Assembly (NCBI GenBank): GCA_022419385.1
Contig: JAJUBI010000006.1
Location: forward strand, 2,046,001-2,110,000
Reading direction: 5' to 3'
Length of the DNA stretch: 64,000 nt
From: Paraconiothyrium sp. Pb-2020
Taxonomy: Eukaryota; Ascomycota; Dothideomycetes; Pleosporales; Didymosphaeriaceae
Shown here: positions 1 to 12,230 of the stretch, in pieces
Layout: each line of letters begins with the position of its first letter
How positions within the stretch are numbered: position 1 is the first letter of the stretch
The notes under the pieces: generated by a model
The model's database searches: none
What the model was told of the DNA's origin: nothing
Seen by the model: the letters and a program-made list of their open reading frames with translations, nothing else
Position numbers and translations under genes: made by a program

Positions 1-51
1 CCCATTCATCTAAATCCAATCCAGTACGCCTATGATGCAAATGAGGAATAT

Positions 52-1789
52 TTAGGGGGTAGATGACGATTGCTTGGACCAGCAGTTCCTCGTCACGCGC
101 CAGACGACGAGGCCGCGGTCTCCAACCACGCGGGCCATAGTCTTCCAAAACCCGTCTTTGGCGATGTCCATGTCGTCAAGATTGAGATGGCGTCGATAGC
201 TCCAGACTTCTTCAAGGAAGAAACTCTGTTGTTGCCTGAGATCATAGTATGCATGAAGGAAGTCGGTCGATCGTGGCGCGACGAGATAGACCGCTGCTCT
301 ATCCACGAGTTTTGGTGGCCTACGAGTGCGGCAGGTTGGGAGAGCGGTGCCAACATGTTCGAGCATCTCGTCTCCGGGCATTCCCATTAGATCGATAGTC
401 TTCAGTTCCTCGTTCTTACCGTTCAATAGCCAGATCGGAGGGCTATATGTTTTCCACCAAAAGGCATGGCTGACTGTCTCGTTCGTCTTTGCGATGTACA
501 TTTGTGCGGGTACAATTCCACCTTGATGGTAAATGCCCATCAGGACACCAAGGACAACGTTGAACACAACCCATGCCGATATCCAAAACTTCCTTTGAAC
601 CCTCGGAAGAGAGACAGACGCAAGTATCAGCGGGATAGCAGGAAGTAAGAACCGAGCTTCCTGATGCGGAAAGATGCTGAGGAGGGCAATGCCAGAGAGT
701 GCAGAGACCAAGGTCATGGTGATCTGTGCACGGTTGATAAGGAAGAGAAGAGCGGTAGCCGGACCGAGTAGCTGGGGCAAATTGACAAGGAAATGCTGGT
801 AGTGAGGATGGAGGCCATGCTGGGCCAGATTTGCGTAGTCAGAGTTGTATAGGAAATTATTGAGGGGCGTAATGACCGGGTTATGTAGTACTTTCGTAAA
901 TGTAAAGTCGTCTGGGGTATAGAATGCCGTGTCGACACTTATCGCTAGGAACGCTGTCATGGTCGCAAAGAGGATTATGGATGCAAGAGAGAAAGGTCTA
1001 GTTGTGTCAGCAATGTATTATCTCCATTCGCGACAGGCAGACGACTACTGACTTTCTCCAGAAATGAGGCAGTAGGCTGAGGGATGGCACGACCAGGAAG
1101 GCGGGAAAGGTGATTCGATTAAAGGTGCCTGCAACAACAAAGAAGCCTAGCAATGATGAAGCTAAGATGCCGGAGCGCTTCTGCGGATCGTTAGCTGCAT
1201 GCGCGCAGATCCGGAATACATTCCGAGGTTTGGGCATACCTTGTCATCCACAATGCGCTGGATCAACACCAAGCTCCAGCTGACAACGAGCGTTTCCAGG
1301 CTATTCGAGAAGGTGTGCGACTGGAAGGTCCACGTCACGTACGACGAAGCTATCAGCAGCAGAGCGACGCGTCGGGCGCGCCGCGACTGCACCAATTCTT
1401 GTATTGCCCAGTCTTCAAGCACAACGCTCAGCGAGAGCATCAGCACGCGCAGCGTCCAGTAGACGACAGACGGCGAGACCTCCCCATATCCGAAGCCCTC
1501 CCAGAGCCAGCGCAGTATATACATGGGCCAGCCGTATGCGAGCCATAGCGGGAAGGTACTGCGGATGGGATTCGCCGACGTGAACTCCCATGTTTCGTGT
1601 ACCGGATACGAGAAGACGCGACCTGCGCGTCAAGTGTCAGTCGTGGTCTGTGGAAGGCTTCCATGTAGGCGATAGCATACCTGCGACTACCTCAGGACCT
1701 TGAAAGTTCTCGTCCGGGTGCAGATAGCTCGGCGACAGCGCAAAGTAGATGCGCACGAGAATCAGCAGGAAGTAGGTCCTGCGCCACAT
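52..1789 (-). CDS. SMP3: GPI mannosyltransferase 4 (GT22 family)
   Basis: It adds the fourth, side-branching mannose to the GPI anchor precursor in the ER membrane. Four exons fit: 1681-1789, 1240-1622, 1053-1180 and 52-997, all with GT-AG borders and intact phase, giving about 521 residues, close to yeast Smp3. Exon 1 encodes the GT22 start with LSPSYLHPDENFQGPE, the conserved luminal loop with the catalytic acidic residues. Exon 4 carries HQEARFLLPAIPLIL, the GT22 signature (HKEXRF-like) near residue 300. Several hydrophobic segments follow, as expected of a polytopic ER enzyme. The ATG at 1789 is chosen because MWRRTYFLLILVRIYF runs straight into the family N-terminus. It is divergent from SKP1, with 1.2 kb between. 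PIG-B/GPI10 are related GT22 enzymes, but length and N-terminus favour SMP3. Confidence 0.92.
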
Positions 1790-2988
1790 GGTGCCTGCGG
1801 TAGGTGCGAAGGGAGGAGTGTGCTCTAGGGCATGTCTGTTCGCGGCGGGCGGTTCTGTGTCGCAGTCAAGACCAGCGAACAGGTGGTGGAGTTATTAAGC
1901 GTGATCAAGTCAAACGCTTCGGTGCTACGACCATGTGGACTGGATAGGGGGATAGGCAAAAAGCACCCGATACACACCACGTCAGCGTCGGGGTGGATGT
2001 TGATTATCTACATAATGGAGGGTCCGGACACAAGAATAGATGCTAGATGCGATAACGGTGCATACTGCGACCGAAAACGAGTCGTCGCGCTCGAACCGGA
2101 CATACCTCTCGTTCCGCTGTGGCTGATTCAGCATCGCGAGGAATGAGCAGAGCACCGCTGAGCTGCTGGCTTTGAAAAGCGCTCTACTTCTGCTGCCTGT
2201 AGAGTTACAAATCTGTTCATGATACGCTGTTCGTTGCTGTGCACCATACACACGAACGAGACGTGTTGGATTAATCTACGGCGCTCAACAACTAGGATTG
2301 CAATGAGGCGGCATTCGCTGACAGTTCACGTGGATAGCACCCTCCCGAGGTCTTCTTGGAGAGATGTGTAAGAGAACGACATTAACAAACAGTAGCTAAA
2401 GTTGGTGTCGTTTCGATCGACACCATACACTCTCTTCAGCCCCTCGCCCTTGAATGTGGATGCAGTGCGCCCTTGGTTCCTACACGCCCAAGATGTGGTT
2501 GTTGGCCGAAAGAATACCATTTGCTCGCACGTAATGCGAAGGACTCAACCTGCCACAAACGCCCCTGCACAGCATGGGATCGTGGTTGCAGCCGGAACAT
2601 TCTGCAAGTGAAAGAAGGACAGACAGACAAAGCACTCTGGGTGGAGTTGAACAAGTGAGCACACTGGTGCAACTGCTTGACTCGGACAAGGAAACGGCAG
2701 CCTTGCGCCTTTCCTATTTGGTGGGCTGGGGCCTGAACAACGCCGCTTGAAGGCGCAGCCGTGGATTGTCACCTTTCTGCCTTCACTCAACCACCGTACT
2801 GACCAGCGCAAATCATTTGTCGAGCTCCTGCTCCGGTATATAATCCCCCGCCGCTCGCCTCTGCGAAAGTTTTCCTCAACACCACAGTATTCGACTCGAC
2901 ACCACTGTACCTCGCCGCGACCCCGCTTCGGCCTACTCCACGACAACCTTCCAGTAACTTCCAGTCATACATATACGCAGTAGCCAAG
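1790..2988. other. Intergenic region between SMP3 and SKP1
   Basis: This is a 1.2 kb divergent promoter region. Open frames occur on both strands but overlap one another, lack recognisable domains and show no splice logic. The only element I would point to is a TATA-like sequence close to SKP1. Confidence 0.6.
2837..2843 (+). promoter_or_regulatory. TATA-box candidate of SKP1
   Basis: The sequence TATATAA lies 146 bases upstream of the SKP1 start codon in otherwise GC-rich DNA, a plausible core promoter. Position and sequence are seen; function is inferred. Confidence 0.45.
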
Positions 2989-3615
2989 ATGTCTGCCTCC
3001 GCTGCTTCCGCCGCCAATGACAACCGCATCAAGCTTACCACGTCCGACAACGCCGAGATTCCCGTCGACCGCGACGTCGCCGAGCGCTCCATCTTGATCA
3101 AGAACTTGTTGGAGGATCTCGGCGTTGACAATGACGAAGCTATTCCTATCCCGAACGTACGAACTCGTCATGTTTTTTCATATCATAAGTACCGGCTAAA
3201 ATCGCATAGGTCAACGAGGCTGTCATGAAGAAGGTCCTCGAGTGGTGCGAGCACCACCGCAAGGACCCTCCCGCGTCCCAGGACGATGACTCTGACTCCC
3301 GCAAGAAGTCGACCGACATCGACGAGTGGGACCAGAAGTTCATGCAGGTTGACCAGGAGATGCTCTTTGAGATCATTTTGGTATGTACACAGCCCCGCAC
3401 TTCGCGATATGATGTTCATCATACTAATCGAATATTAGGCCGCGAACTACCTCGACATCAAGGCCCTCCTTGACGTTGGCTGCAAGACCGTCGCCAACAT
3501 GATCAAGGGCAAGTCACCCGACGAGATTCGAAAGACGTTCAACATTCAGAATGACTTCACGCCTGAGGAAGAGGACCAGATTCGCCGCGAGAACGAGTGG
3601 GCTGAAGACCGCTAA
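2989..3615 (+). CDS. SKP1: SCF ubiquitin ligase adaptor Skp1
   Basis: This is the adaptor that joins F-box proteins to cullin in SCF ubiquitin ligases (sconC/SkpA of aspergilli); it acts in nucleus and cytosol. Exons 2989-3156, 3210-3380 and 3439-3615 give 171 residues, the normal size. The BTB/POZ fold is recognisable from KLTTSDNAEIPVDRDVAERS through IKNLLEDLG. The C-terminal F-box-binding helices include ANYLDIKALLDVGCKTVAN and end in the family's invariant RRENEWAEDR. Both introns are about 55 bases with GTACGA/GTATGT donors; the second has a clear TACTAATC branch site. Between residues about 70 and 85 is the usual charged, variable linker. The gene is complete and looks functional. Confidence 0.97.
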
Positions 3616-4213
3616 GCGGCCTCCTAATCCCCGCGTCTCTCTTGGTTTCCCTTCGATCTTGACGCGCCCCGACGCTACGGCTTCCACGGTATTCTTTCTA
3701 CGCCTTATAACTGTGGATAGAAGGAAATGGTTATGACATTGCCGGTGTTCAAGGGGTTCGTTCTCATTGTTTGATCTGCCTGCAACTTATCGGGCTTCTA
3801 CGGTGGCATATGTCACAAAAGGCAGTCTGCGAACGGATGGCCTCAGGTCGCAGACGTGCATGGTTATGGAAATGAACTATGAGATACTGGTAGTCGTCCG
3901 CCATAGAAGTATTGTTCAAAAGCCAAGTTCTTGTCCACTTATCATGTCAGGCCTGTACATGTTCTCGAAGCACATACGACAAACCTGAGACGACAGATTT
4001 TGGGACACGATCAAACAACAGCTTGCAGCAAACACCCCAATAGTCGCCCAGGCTAACGCGGGAACGACGTGGCTCGGTTATGCAACATTGAGCAGAGTTC
4101 CACGTTTTTGCTACTTGCGCCTTGCTTGCTATGACACACAAACACATGATATCCAATACACCAAATCTATCGCATGGTGAACTCCGCACACCCTTCATGT
4201 GAGCAGCAAACTT
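3616..4213. other. Intergenic region, tail to tail
   Basis: This gap holds the 3' ends of SKP1 and the vitamin B6 gene, which converge here. I see no coding potential or repeat. Confidence 0.6.
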
Positions 4214-5338
4214 TTACCACCCTCTCTTCGCGAGCCTCTCTTTCTCACCTAGATCGCCGCAGTTAATGCCCACCATTGCCTCGCCCAAGTCCATCGACAC
4301 CTCCATTAGCACCTTCGGGTCATTGTAGTGCGTCACAGCCTGCACAATGGCCTTCGCCCTCTTCGCCGCATCTCCGCTTTTGAAGATACCGCTACCCACA
4401 AAGACACCGTCACACCCAAGCTGCATCATCAGCGCCGCATCCGCCGGCGTCGCAACACCGCCGGCGGCGAAGTTCACCACCGGCAGCCTACCAAGCTTCG
4501 CCGTTTCTTTCAGCAGATTGTAGTCTACGCCAAGCTCCTTCGCGTAGGCATAGAGCTCGGTCGAAGACATTGCTTGAGCGCGCTGAATGTCCGAATTTAC
4601 CTGGCGCATGTGTCGGACAGCTTCGATGACGTCGCCAGTACCGGCCTCGCCTTTTGTGCGGATCATGGCGGCGCCTTCGGAGACGCGTCGCAGCGCCTCG
4701 CCGAGGTTGCGGCAGCCGCAGACGAAGGGGATCTTGTATGGGTGTTTGTCGACGTGGTGGATAGCGTCGGCCGGGGTGAGGACTTCGGATTCGTCGATGT
4801 AGTCTACGCCGAGGGCTTCGAGAATCTGTGTACAGGCTATCAGTTCAGTGAGCTATGCTTATGGACAGCAGAGGTCGAGGTCCATTAAGTTAAGGGATGG
4901 TAGGAAGGAAGGAAGGAAGGGTCGAAGCCGTACCTGGCACTCGACAAAGTGGCCAATCCGTGCTTTGGCCATGACGGGTATTGTGACGGTCTCCATGATC
5001 TCTTTGATCATCTTGGGGTCGCTCATGCGTGCTACACCGCCCTGTGCTCGAATGTCTGCGGGGACGCGCTCCAGGGCCATGACTGCGGATGCGCCGGCCT
5101 CTTCTGCTATGCGTGCCTAATCTCGCTGTCAGAGCCGCTTAAATTAGGTTTCATGGAACCCTCTGTTATTATGGCTCCTCCAATTGCCACGAAGCTCCCA
5201 ATGGCGTACCTGTTCAGCGTTGACAACGTCCATGATGACTCCACCCTTCAACATTCTCGCCAATCCTGCCTTGACGGCGAAGTTGTTCTCGCCATCCTGG
5301 GCAGTGTGGCCGTTTGAAGTGGGCAGTTCTGTAGGCAT
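4214..5338 (-). CDS. Pyridoxal 5'-phosphate synthase, PdxS/SNZ subunit
   Basis: This is the lyase subunit of the ribose-5-phosphate-dependent vitamin B6 pathway; it condenses ribose 5-phosphate, glyceraldehyde 3-phosphate and glutamine-derived ammonia into PLP with a PdxT/SNO partner (not in this window). Exons 5210-5338, 4934-5116 and 4214-4825 give 307 residues, standard length. Landmarks in order are GGVIMDVVNAEQ, VPADIRAQGGVARMSD, the MAKARIGHFVE segment with the substrate-binding lysine, the second active-site lysine in RTKGEAGTG, then NFAAGGVATPADAALMMQLG and GVFVGSGIFKS at the phosphate site. The second intron carries a GGAA/GAAG microsatellite near 4905-4920. Fungal names for this gene include SNZ1, pyroA and pdx1; I leave the symbol open. 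Confidence 0.96.
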
Positions 5339-6153
5339 TGCTTCGTTCGATTGACTCTTGACCTTTGCAGCCGGCGCAGAATGATTGGGTGGCGATGAGA
5401 TCCTTGGTCTCTAGAAAGTAAGTGAAGAAATTGAGGACTAAGATCGAGGGTGAATCAATTGGTTTGGAGTAGATTATACAAAGAAGGGAAGGTCCGGAGA
5501 AAGTTGAGGGATATGAGTCAAGATTTCTGACAGTCAAGACCATTTGCAGAAAAAAGAAGCTGCTGCATAAACACTTGCCCGCCAGAGGCGAGACCGCGAG
5601 GCCGGTGCCCCGCGCCGTTGGTTGCAACCCCACACCGTGGCTACTGACGGAAACTTTGCATGAGCTCCGATTGCGCCGCTCCGAACGCCCCAATCAGGAA
5701 GTAGGGACTTCTTGACGAAGTGTTGGTAGGTGCCTTGTCGCAGCGCTTGGCCAACAATTTTCTGAAGGTGTGCACAATGTGCGCGAGATAGCCAAGTTAG
5801 ATGTACGACTCACAGATGTTGATCCACCGTAGCTTGAGCTGATTATCAAGAATTTGTGCATCGATCTCCGTGAACAGCGGGGGCGGAGTGGGCCCGGCTG
5901 CAGAGGATTACTGCGTTAGCCTGATCGAGGACACGGTTTGAGTCGAATACCTGACTACAGGGTATCATAGATATATGTGATATTGACTAGTCGCGAAGTC
6001 GGACATGAGGAGTGAACGCAACGCCGAGATGATGCATGCTGAGCCGCGGGCTGCCGAGAAATCAACCCAGGTGCCAATGCTACCAAAAAGCAAGACTAGA
6101 CGCCGCAAACGCTAATTGTAGGTTCTACAAGGGCGCGCTGTATTCTGCAATGA
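5339..6153. other. Intergenic region upstream of the PdxS gene
   Basis: About 0.8 kb separates the PdxS start from the end of the aminopeptidase gene. Short frames are present but none has family features or signals. It probably holds the PdxS promoter and 5' leader. Confidence 0.55.
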
Positions 6154-8266
6154 TTAGTAAGGCGCGGTCTCGCGTTTGAGCCATGCCAGACTCAGCGGAT
6201 CGTCCTCGAAGAACTTGCTGGTCTTGTCGAAGACCTCTTGGTGGTACTCGTTGATAAAAGTCTTCTCATCCTCAGACAACAGGCTCGTGTCGACGAGCTT
6301 TCGGCAATGGGGTGTCATAGTCACCCGCTCGAAACCGAGGTATGGCTTGTCGCCGAATTTATGCTTCGTCTCCACTTCCCGGACCATAACCATGTTCTCA
6401 ATGCGAATGCCAAATTCTCCATCTTCGTAGTACCCAGGCTCGTTCGATACTACGTTGCCTACAGCTAGGGACACCTCGGAGTATTGCACGCGGGTGCCGA
6501 TACCAATGGGGCCTTCGTGAACGTTGAGAAAGGAGCCAACACCGTGACCGGTGCCATGTCTGTAGTCGAGACCTTCAGCCCACAAAAACTGCCTAGCCAA
6601 GGCGTCGAGCGCAAAACCAGTGGTCCCTTTGGGAAACTTCACCCGCTCAAGTGCGATGTTTCCTTTCAGAACAAGTGTGTATGCCGTCTTTTCGGTTTTT
6701 GTTGGTTCGCCAAAGTGGAGAGTTCGGGTAGTATCCGTAGTACCATCCTGATATTGGGCGCCAGAGTCGCATAGATATATGGCCTTAGGATCGATTACAG
6801 AGGCCAGGGGCTTCTCGGGCTTGTAATGTATAACCGCAGCATTGGGTCCGGTGGAGGATATTGTGTCGAAGGACAACCCCATAAAAAGATCGTGCTTTGC
6901 GCGAATAGATTCTAGCTTGTCTGCTCCGTCCACCTCATCGAGAGTAGCCTTCTTGTTGACGAGCTGGTCTTCTAACCATGCAAAGTATTCTGACAGTGCA
7001 GCGCCATCACGAATGTGACAATTACGCATGCCTTCGAGCTCGGCCTCGCTCTTCACCGCCTTGGCATCTCCGATGGGGCTGCGAACTTCATCCACACGTT
7101 CCTCGCCACCAAGAGCCTTGTTCAATGCCCACGAGGCTCGATTGGACGTCAAAAACTTCTTCTTCTCTGCCGGATCGCCGTTCGCCTCGAATGCTTCAGC
7201 ACTGAGTGCCGTAAGGTCATTAAATATGGCCTCGTATGGCTTGATCTTTACCTGATCTCCCAGATGCTCTTTCGCTTCCGGTGTGAGCTTGCTTTCGTCT
7301 ACGTACAGGATGGCTTGCGTGAGGGTGACTACGGCATACGAAAAGAAAACCGGGTTGTATGGGATACTGAAGACGGTCAGTCTGAGCATCATGTTCCACA
7401 AAAAAAGGGAGCATACTCGCTGCCGCGCAGATTGTATAACCACGCAATTTCATCCAGCATGGACGCGACAAACCCAAGACTCTTCTTCTTCTCTAGCTCC
7501 TTTCGTATGTCCGCAATCTTGTCAGTAAAACTCTTGCCCGAGTATTGCAACGGCTGCACGATAACTTTCTCGCTCGGTCGTGATGGCCTCTCTTTGGCCC
7601 ACACAACATCAATGAGGTTCTCTGCCACTGCCTTGTAGTCGCCGCCCTTTTTCTTGATCTTGTCGGCAAGCTTGCGAGCATCTCCCGCTGTCACGACAGT
7701 CGGATCGACACCCACGACCTTCCCTCCCGCAACCTGGTCCACTGTCCACTCCTGAATCGTGGGCACATCTTGTAACCCTTGTTTGAGGAGCTCCCAATTG
7801 CTGTCGAGCTGCTTCTCGGCTTGGTTGAAGTAGCGTCCGTCCGTGGAAAGGGCGGCCTTCTCCTGAGTGATGACTGCATAGCCCGCAGAGCCCGTAAACC
7901 CGCTTATGTATTCTACGTTGTCTCAGCATGTGCGAGGAGGGCCGCTGTAGGGGTAATCAGACCGCGGCGTGCGTCGCAAGGCGCAATGTACTCGCTCTGG
8001 TGACTGTCTTCCGAAGGGACCACTGTCGATTCGTTAGCGGTGCCATCTATCTTCGCACGAATGACTCTACTGTAGACATCTATGTGGTGCTCCTTCATGA
8101 GCTTGCGGAGCTCGGCGAGACGCTCGGAGGTGTTCACTTTTTCCATCTCGAGCAAACGGCGGATAGCTGAAGCGTGGAAGGCTCTTTGGCAGTGAAAGGG
8201 CAGACTTCTGGCTGCGTATCGCGTGCGCAGGAAGAGGCGCGAGAGCAGCATGAATGGCTTTCCCAC
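6154..8266 (-). CDS. AMPP: Xaa-Pro aminopeptidase P (M24B metallopeptidase)
   Basis: It cleaves the N-terminal residue before proline, using two metal ions. Exons 8071-8266, 7963-8022, 7417-7912 and 6154-7366 give 654 residues, the usual length of fungal AMPP. The creatinase-like N-domain includes VPSEDSHQSEYIAPCDARR and FTGSAGYAV. The catalytic domain has the metal ligands in LCDSGAQYQDGTTDTTRT (two Asp), GTGHGVGSFLNVHEGP (His) and NEPGYYEDGEFGIRIEN (two Glu). The first 40 residues are rich in Arg, Ser and hydrophobics without acids, like a mitochondrial presequence. A second in-frame ATG at residue 41 starts MEKVNTSERLAELRKLM, which matches the cytosolic form, so two isoforms are possible. 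Introns are 48-51 bases. Confidence 0.95.
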
Positions 8267-8876
8267 GGCGGGTCCTAGTATTCCAGCTGCATGCGCCTGC
8301 CCCGCGACTGCAGCCCGTCGACTGGTCGCACCTGCCCAGCTAGCCTAGCGTCTTTCTACAGCCTCGCCCTCGCCAAGCCATCCCACCCAGCACGACGACG
8401 ACCCAATCCTTCGCAGCACCGCCCTCCGCTGGCGGATTCGTACCCTGGATGCTGTGACGATGCTTATGGGCCTTGTTAATCCGCTTCCCGGTCTGCCGGC
8501 GCACGTAGGCAGGTAGCTGCATCCTGCCAGAGCCACCGACGAACTGAGGCAAAGCTCTGTTATATTTTCTGAGAGCGTGGAATAGCTTTCTAGGCTTGCT
8601 AATTTTACAGCATATATCTTCGAACCAAATTACAGCGTTCGTTCAGAGGTACGTGATTGCGTACTAGTCCTTCCGCATTCGCACCTAGCCAGTCATATTT
8701 CCTCACACGGACGACAACCTCAATTCGGGGTTCGATCGAATCAACTTGAAGCTAGCCAAGCTGGCTGTTTCGGTGCATTCGAACATGAAGACAGACTAAC
8801 AACCAGAGTATCAGTCAGCAAAACAATCCGCTAATATCTTTAGTGAACAACCGCCTGCTCTCCACACCACATCATC
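8267..8876. other. Divergent promoter region
   Basis: About 0.6 kb lies between the aminopeptidase and karyopherin starts. No ORF, repeat or RNA gene is supported here. Confidence 0.55.
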
Positions 8877-11800
8877 ATGGCAGCAGCGCCGCAAGCCCAA
8901 GCGCTTCCGTTAGCTCTGCCGGATATCGAGGGACTCGTCAAGACCTTGTATGACCCTGGCCATGCAAGGAAAATCCCCGAGACAGAAGCTACGCTACGCG
9001 TGTTGCAAAGGTCCCCACAGGGCTGGGAAATTGGCGACGCGCTGTTGAACAGTACCGACGAGAACGTACGATTTTTCGGGGCGCTAACACTCACTGTGAA
9101 AGTAAATGCTGATTCGTAAGCGTTTTGAAAACACCGAAATGTTTTCGTTCAATGTTAACTCCGCAGTAGGTCTGCATTGAGTGAAGAAGAGTCGGCTCAG
9201 TTACTTTCCAAGCTTATCGTACGTCCACTATCCACTTTAGGGCTGCTTATAGCTGACTATCACCAGCATCATCTTGTGACGCATCCAAGCTCCTCCACCG
9301 CAACCCGGAAGCTTTGCTCGACGCTAGCTCAATATTTCACTAAGCCCATCTCATCATGGGTAGAATGCATCCGAAGTCTAACACTCTCGTTCGCTTTGCA
9401 ACGGCCAATACTGGATGATGCGCTCGACAGTCACTCTTCGACCTGGGATGTCCTTCCTCCGCTAGCCGATGACCAGCTTTTGACGTTACTGGAATTTGCG
9501 ATGAACCTTGCCGATGAGACCAAGAGATTATCGAACAGCCCGGAGTAAGTCGTGTATGTTGAGGCGCAATAAACATGACTGACTCGCCTCAGCCGAAGGC
9601 CCCACGAACGTCTGATAGCGAACGTTGAAAGCGTAGAAGTTCTGTTGCAGGTCGCTTTTGGACGAGGCATCAAATATTGTCAACACCGCCGAATGACCCA
9701 AATCATGAGCGGCTGTTACAGGCTGGAGAAAAATTGTGTGTCGCTTCTTTCGAATGCTTCCTTGTAAGTTTGATCTATCACCAAGTATGTAAATACTGAT
9801 GGGTCCAGGGCTGGATATTTTACGCGCAGTCTGAGTTTAAAGCTGTACCTGAAAAGCTCAGACATCTCCGCTCAGTCACTGAGCTTTCCTTCGCCTGCCT
9901 CGAGTATCATGTTGATGATGCAATGGAACATATTGCAAATGTACTCGAGGGCTATCCAAAATTCTTCGAAGAGAAACACTTACACATGTTATGGACAATA
10001 ATCACGAGCAATGGGGCCTTGATATTCTCAAGAATCTTGATGCGGAGACTGTTTCGTTGGCGAGGATAATAGTCGGTATGGGACCGAGCTGGTCGAGACG
10101 AAAAAACTTTACCAGAACCTGACCATCCTCATCATCAACAAGTTTCGTGTAAGCCTGACACGACAACCTCGTTTCGATTTGTGACCAGCTGCTAATTAGG
10201 CATCAGCTTTCCTTCATGAGCTACTCAAGTATCCAGAACCGGTTGGCGTCGAGGACGAGGTGGCCCTGCTCACGCTAGACTTCTGGAGTACTTATATCCG
10301 CCATAGCCGAAGAGTCGTTCCTTTATTCAGAAGGGAGCACCCTCCCTGGTTCTCTGTTGCAAGGAGTAATGCCTTCCAAGCAATCGCTGAATTGCTGCGA
10401 AAGATTATCTATCCACCATCAGAGGTCACCAAAACTTGGGACTCGGACTCTAAAAAGACCTTCAAGGTGTTTCGTATGGACGTTCGAGACATCACAATAG
10501 AGGCCTTTGAATTGTTACGAAAAATTGACCGAGCAATTCATCGACTTTTCCTTGCAGGCTCTGGAGACAAAGCAGTGGCTTGAGCTTGAAGCAGGCTCTT
10601 CTGCTTGATATCAGTTGCTGACGCATTGACTGGTGTGGATGACAAGCTCAGCCGATTATTTGAACAACCAGTTTTCACACAACCATATCCGAGAACACTG
10701 GCATCACCTGCTGTAACACGTAGGACGGCAGTTGAACTTGTCGCAGCTTTCAACCATTTTTTCATGCGCAGACCACACTTCCTGCCACAAGTTCTTCCGT
10801 TCTTGCTCGGTGCTTTGGCTCAACCATCGCTCGCCCAAGGTGCTGCAAAATCCTTCGCTTCGCTGTGTTCGGTGCAGGAAGACGCTGACCGAGGAACTTC
10901 CGTCCTTCTTCCAAATGTATGACGAATTCCTTACGTATCCGACTGCGAGGAGTCTACAAAAAGTAAAGTCTTAGAAGGGCATTGCGGCGATCGTGCAGGC
11001 GGAATCAACCGAGGAAAGCAATTGACCGGTCTACAACACCTGTTCCAGTACATCGCTCACGATGCGATGCAAGCTCTTAACCTCACTAAAGACGGCAACG
11101 ATCCAGAGCAAGGGTTGGTGCTTGCCTTGACCGCTTTGAAGTGCCTCTCCTGCATCGGAAAAGCGCTTCAGGCTCCAGATGACGGCGTTGTCGACTTGGA
11201 CGGGACGCACAACAGCTCGTCTTTTTGGACACAAGGCGCCGGAAAGGACATACAAACCCAGGTCATCAATTTCATTACTTATCTTACCCAGGTGTTCCCT
11301 GCGAACGATGAGATCATCGAATCCGCTTGCAACACTTTGCGGGCCGGCTTCAAAGAAATGGGACCAGGACCTTTCGTACTGCCTGCAGCTGCCGCTGTGG
11401 ACTATGTCATAAGGACTACGCTGCAGACGCCTCGGTTGACTTATGTGTTGGAGACAGCATGTTGTTTTTCTTGCCATAAAGGATCAAGTGATTCGAAAAA
11501 CAAGCACAGCGCCTTCTTCATTACGATTAGGGATCATGCAAGCGCTCCAACATCCGAGGAATGAGCCAGAAGTTTCCGTCGGGTGCATCGAGCTCATCCA
11601 GAGCTTCATTAAGCAGAATGCTTCCATATTGAAGCATGAGCATCCGATGTACTGAAAGGCACTTTTGAATTCTCTGTTGAATGCATCAAATCGCCAGAAG
11701 TTTTGCCGAAGAGAGCCGCAGCCTCCTTGTGGCGGGACATCATCGAGAAGACCGCTAGTAGTGCAGTCCAGATCAAGCGATGTGTCAAGAAATTGTTGAT

Positions 11801-12184
11801 CATTTCGGGCAACAGTCACATCTGCCTTGATCGCGAATATCAGTGGAGAAGTTGATGCTTCTAGTCTGGAACATATCGTTATCCACTTCGGACTCATCCA
11901 AAATGACCGCCACTCCAAGGCTATATAACTCTGCACTATCGGAACAGCCACTTCTGCAGAAGGTGCAGGGTGAACAAGCAGTACAACATGATCAGAAAGT
12001 TCATTGAAAGCTTGATGAGGTTTGTCTGTGGACTCTATTACTGATAGTAAGCTAACATCTACAGGAACGCGAAGAATTCAGCTGCGTTCAAGAAGCAGTC
12101 AAGGCTTTCTGGCAGAGCTGCAAACAGCTACAGATGCAATTGGCCCCGCAGATGATGCATCCAGGACATCGCTTCAACTACTAA
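8877..12184 (+). pseudogene. Importin-13/Kap122-like karyopherin, many frameshifts
   Basis: This is an importin-beta superfamily transport receptor. The first exons read cleanly: 8877-9115, 9167-9218, 9267-9544, and 9593 onward, separated by 48-51 base introns. The N-terminus contains LRVLQRSPQGWEIGDALL and ENVRFFGALTLTVKVN, typical of the importin-13/Kap122 branch. From about 9650 the protein can be followed only by changing frame at least ten times, near 9655, 10005, 10075, 10520, 10590, 10875, 10970, 11020, 11460, 11650 and 11780. Recognisable blocks persist throughout, for example FFEEKHLHMLW, QALETKQWLELEAG, FFMRRPHFLPQVLPFLLGAL, and the tail EAVKAFWQSCKQLQMQLAPQ with TAA at 12182. Either the gene is decaying or this stretch of consensus is poor. 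Family assignment is by motif memory, so moderate. Confidence 0.7.
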
Positions 12185-12230
12185 TAGGGGCCGGCAACTC
12201 AGTCTTTGCCATTCTCTTATTTGCAGCAAT

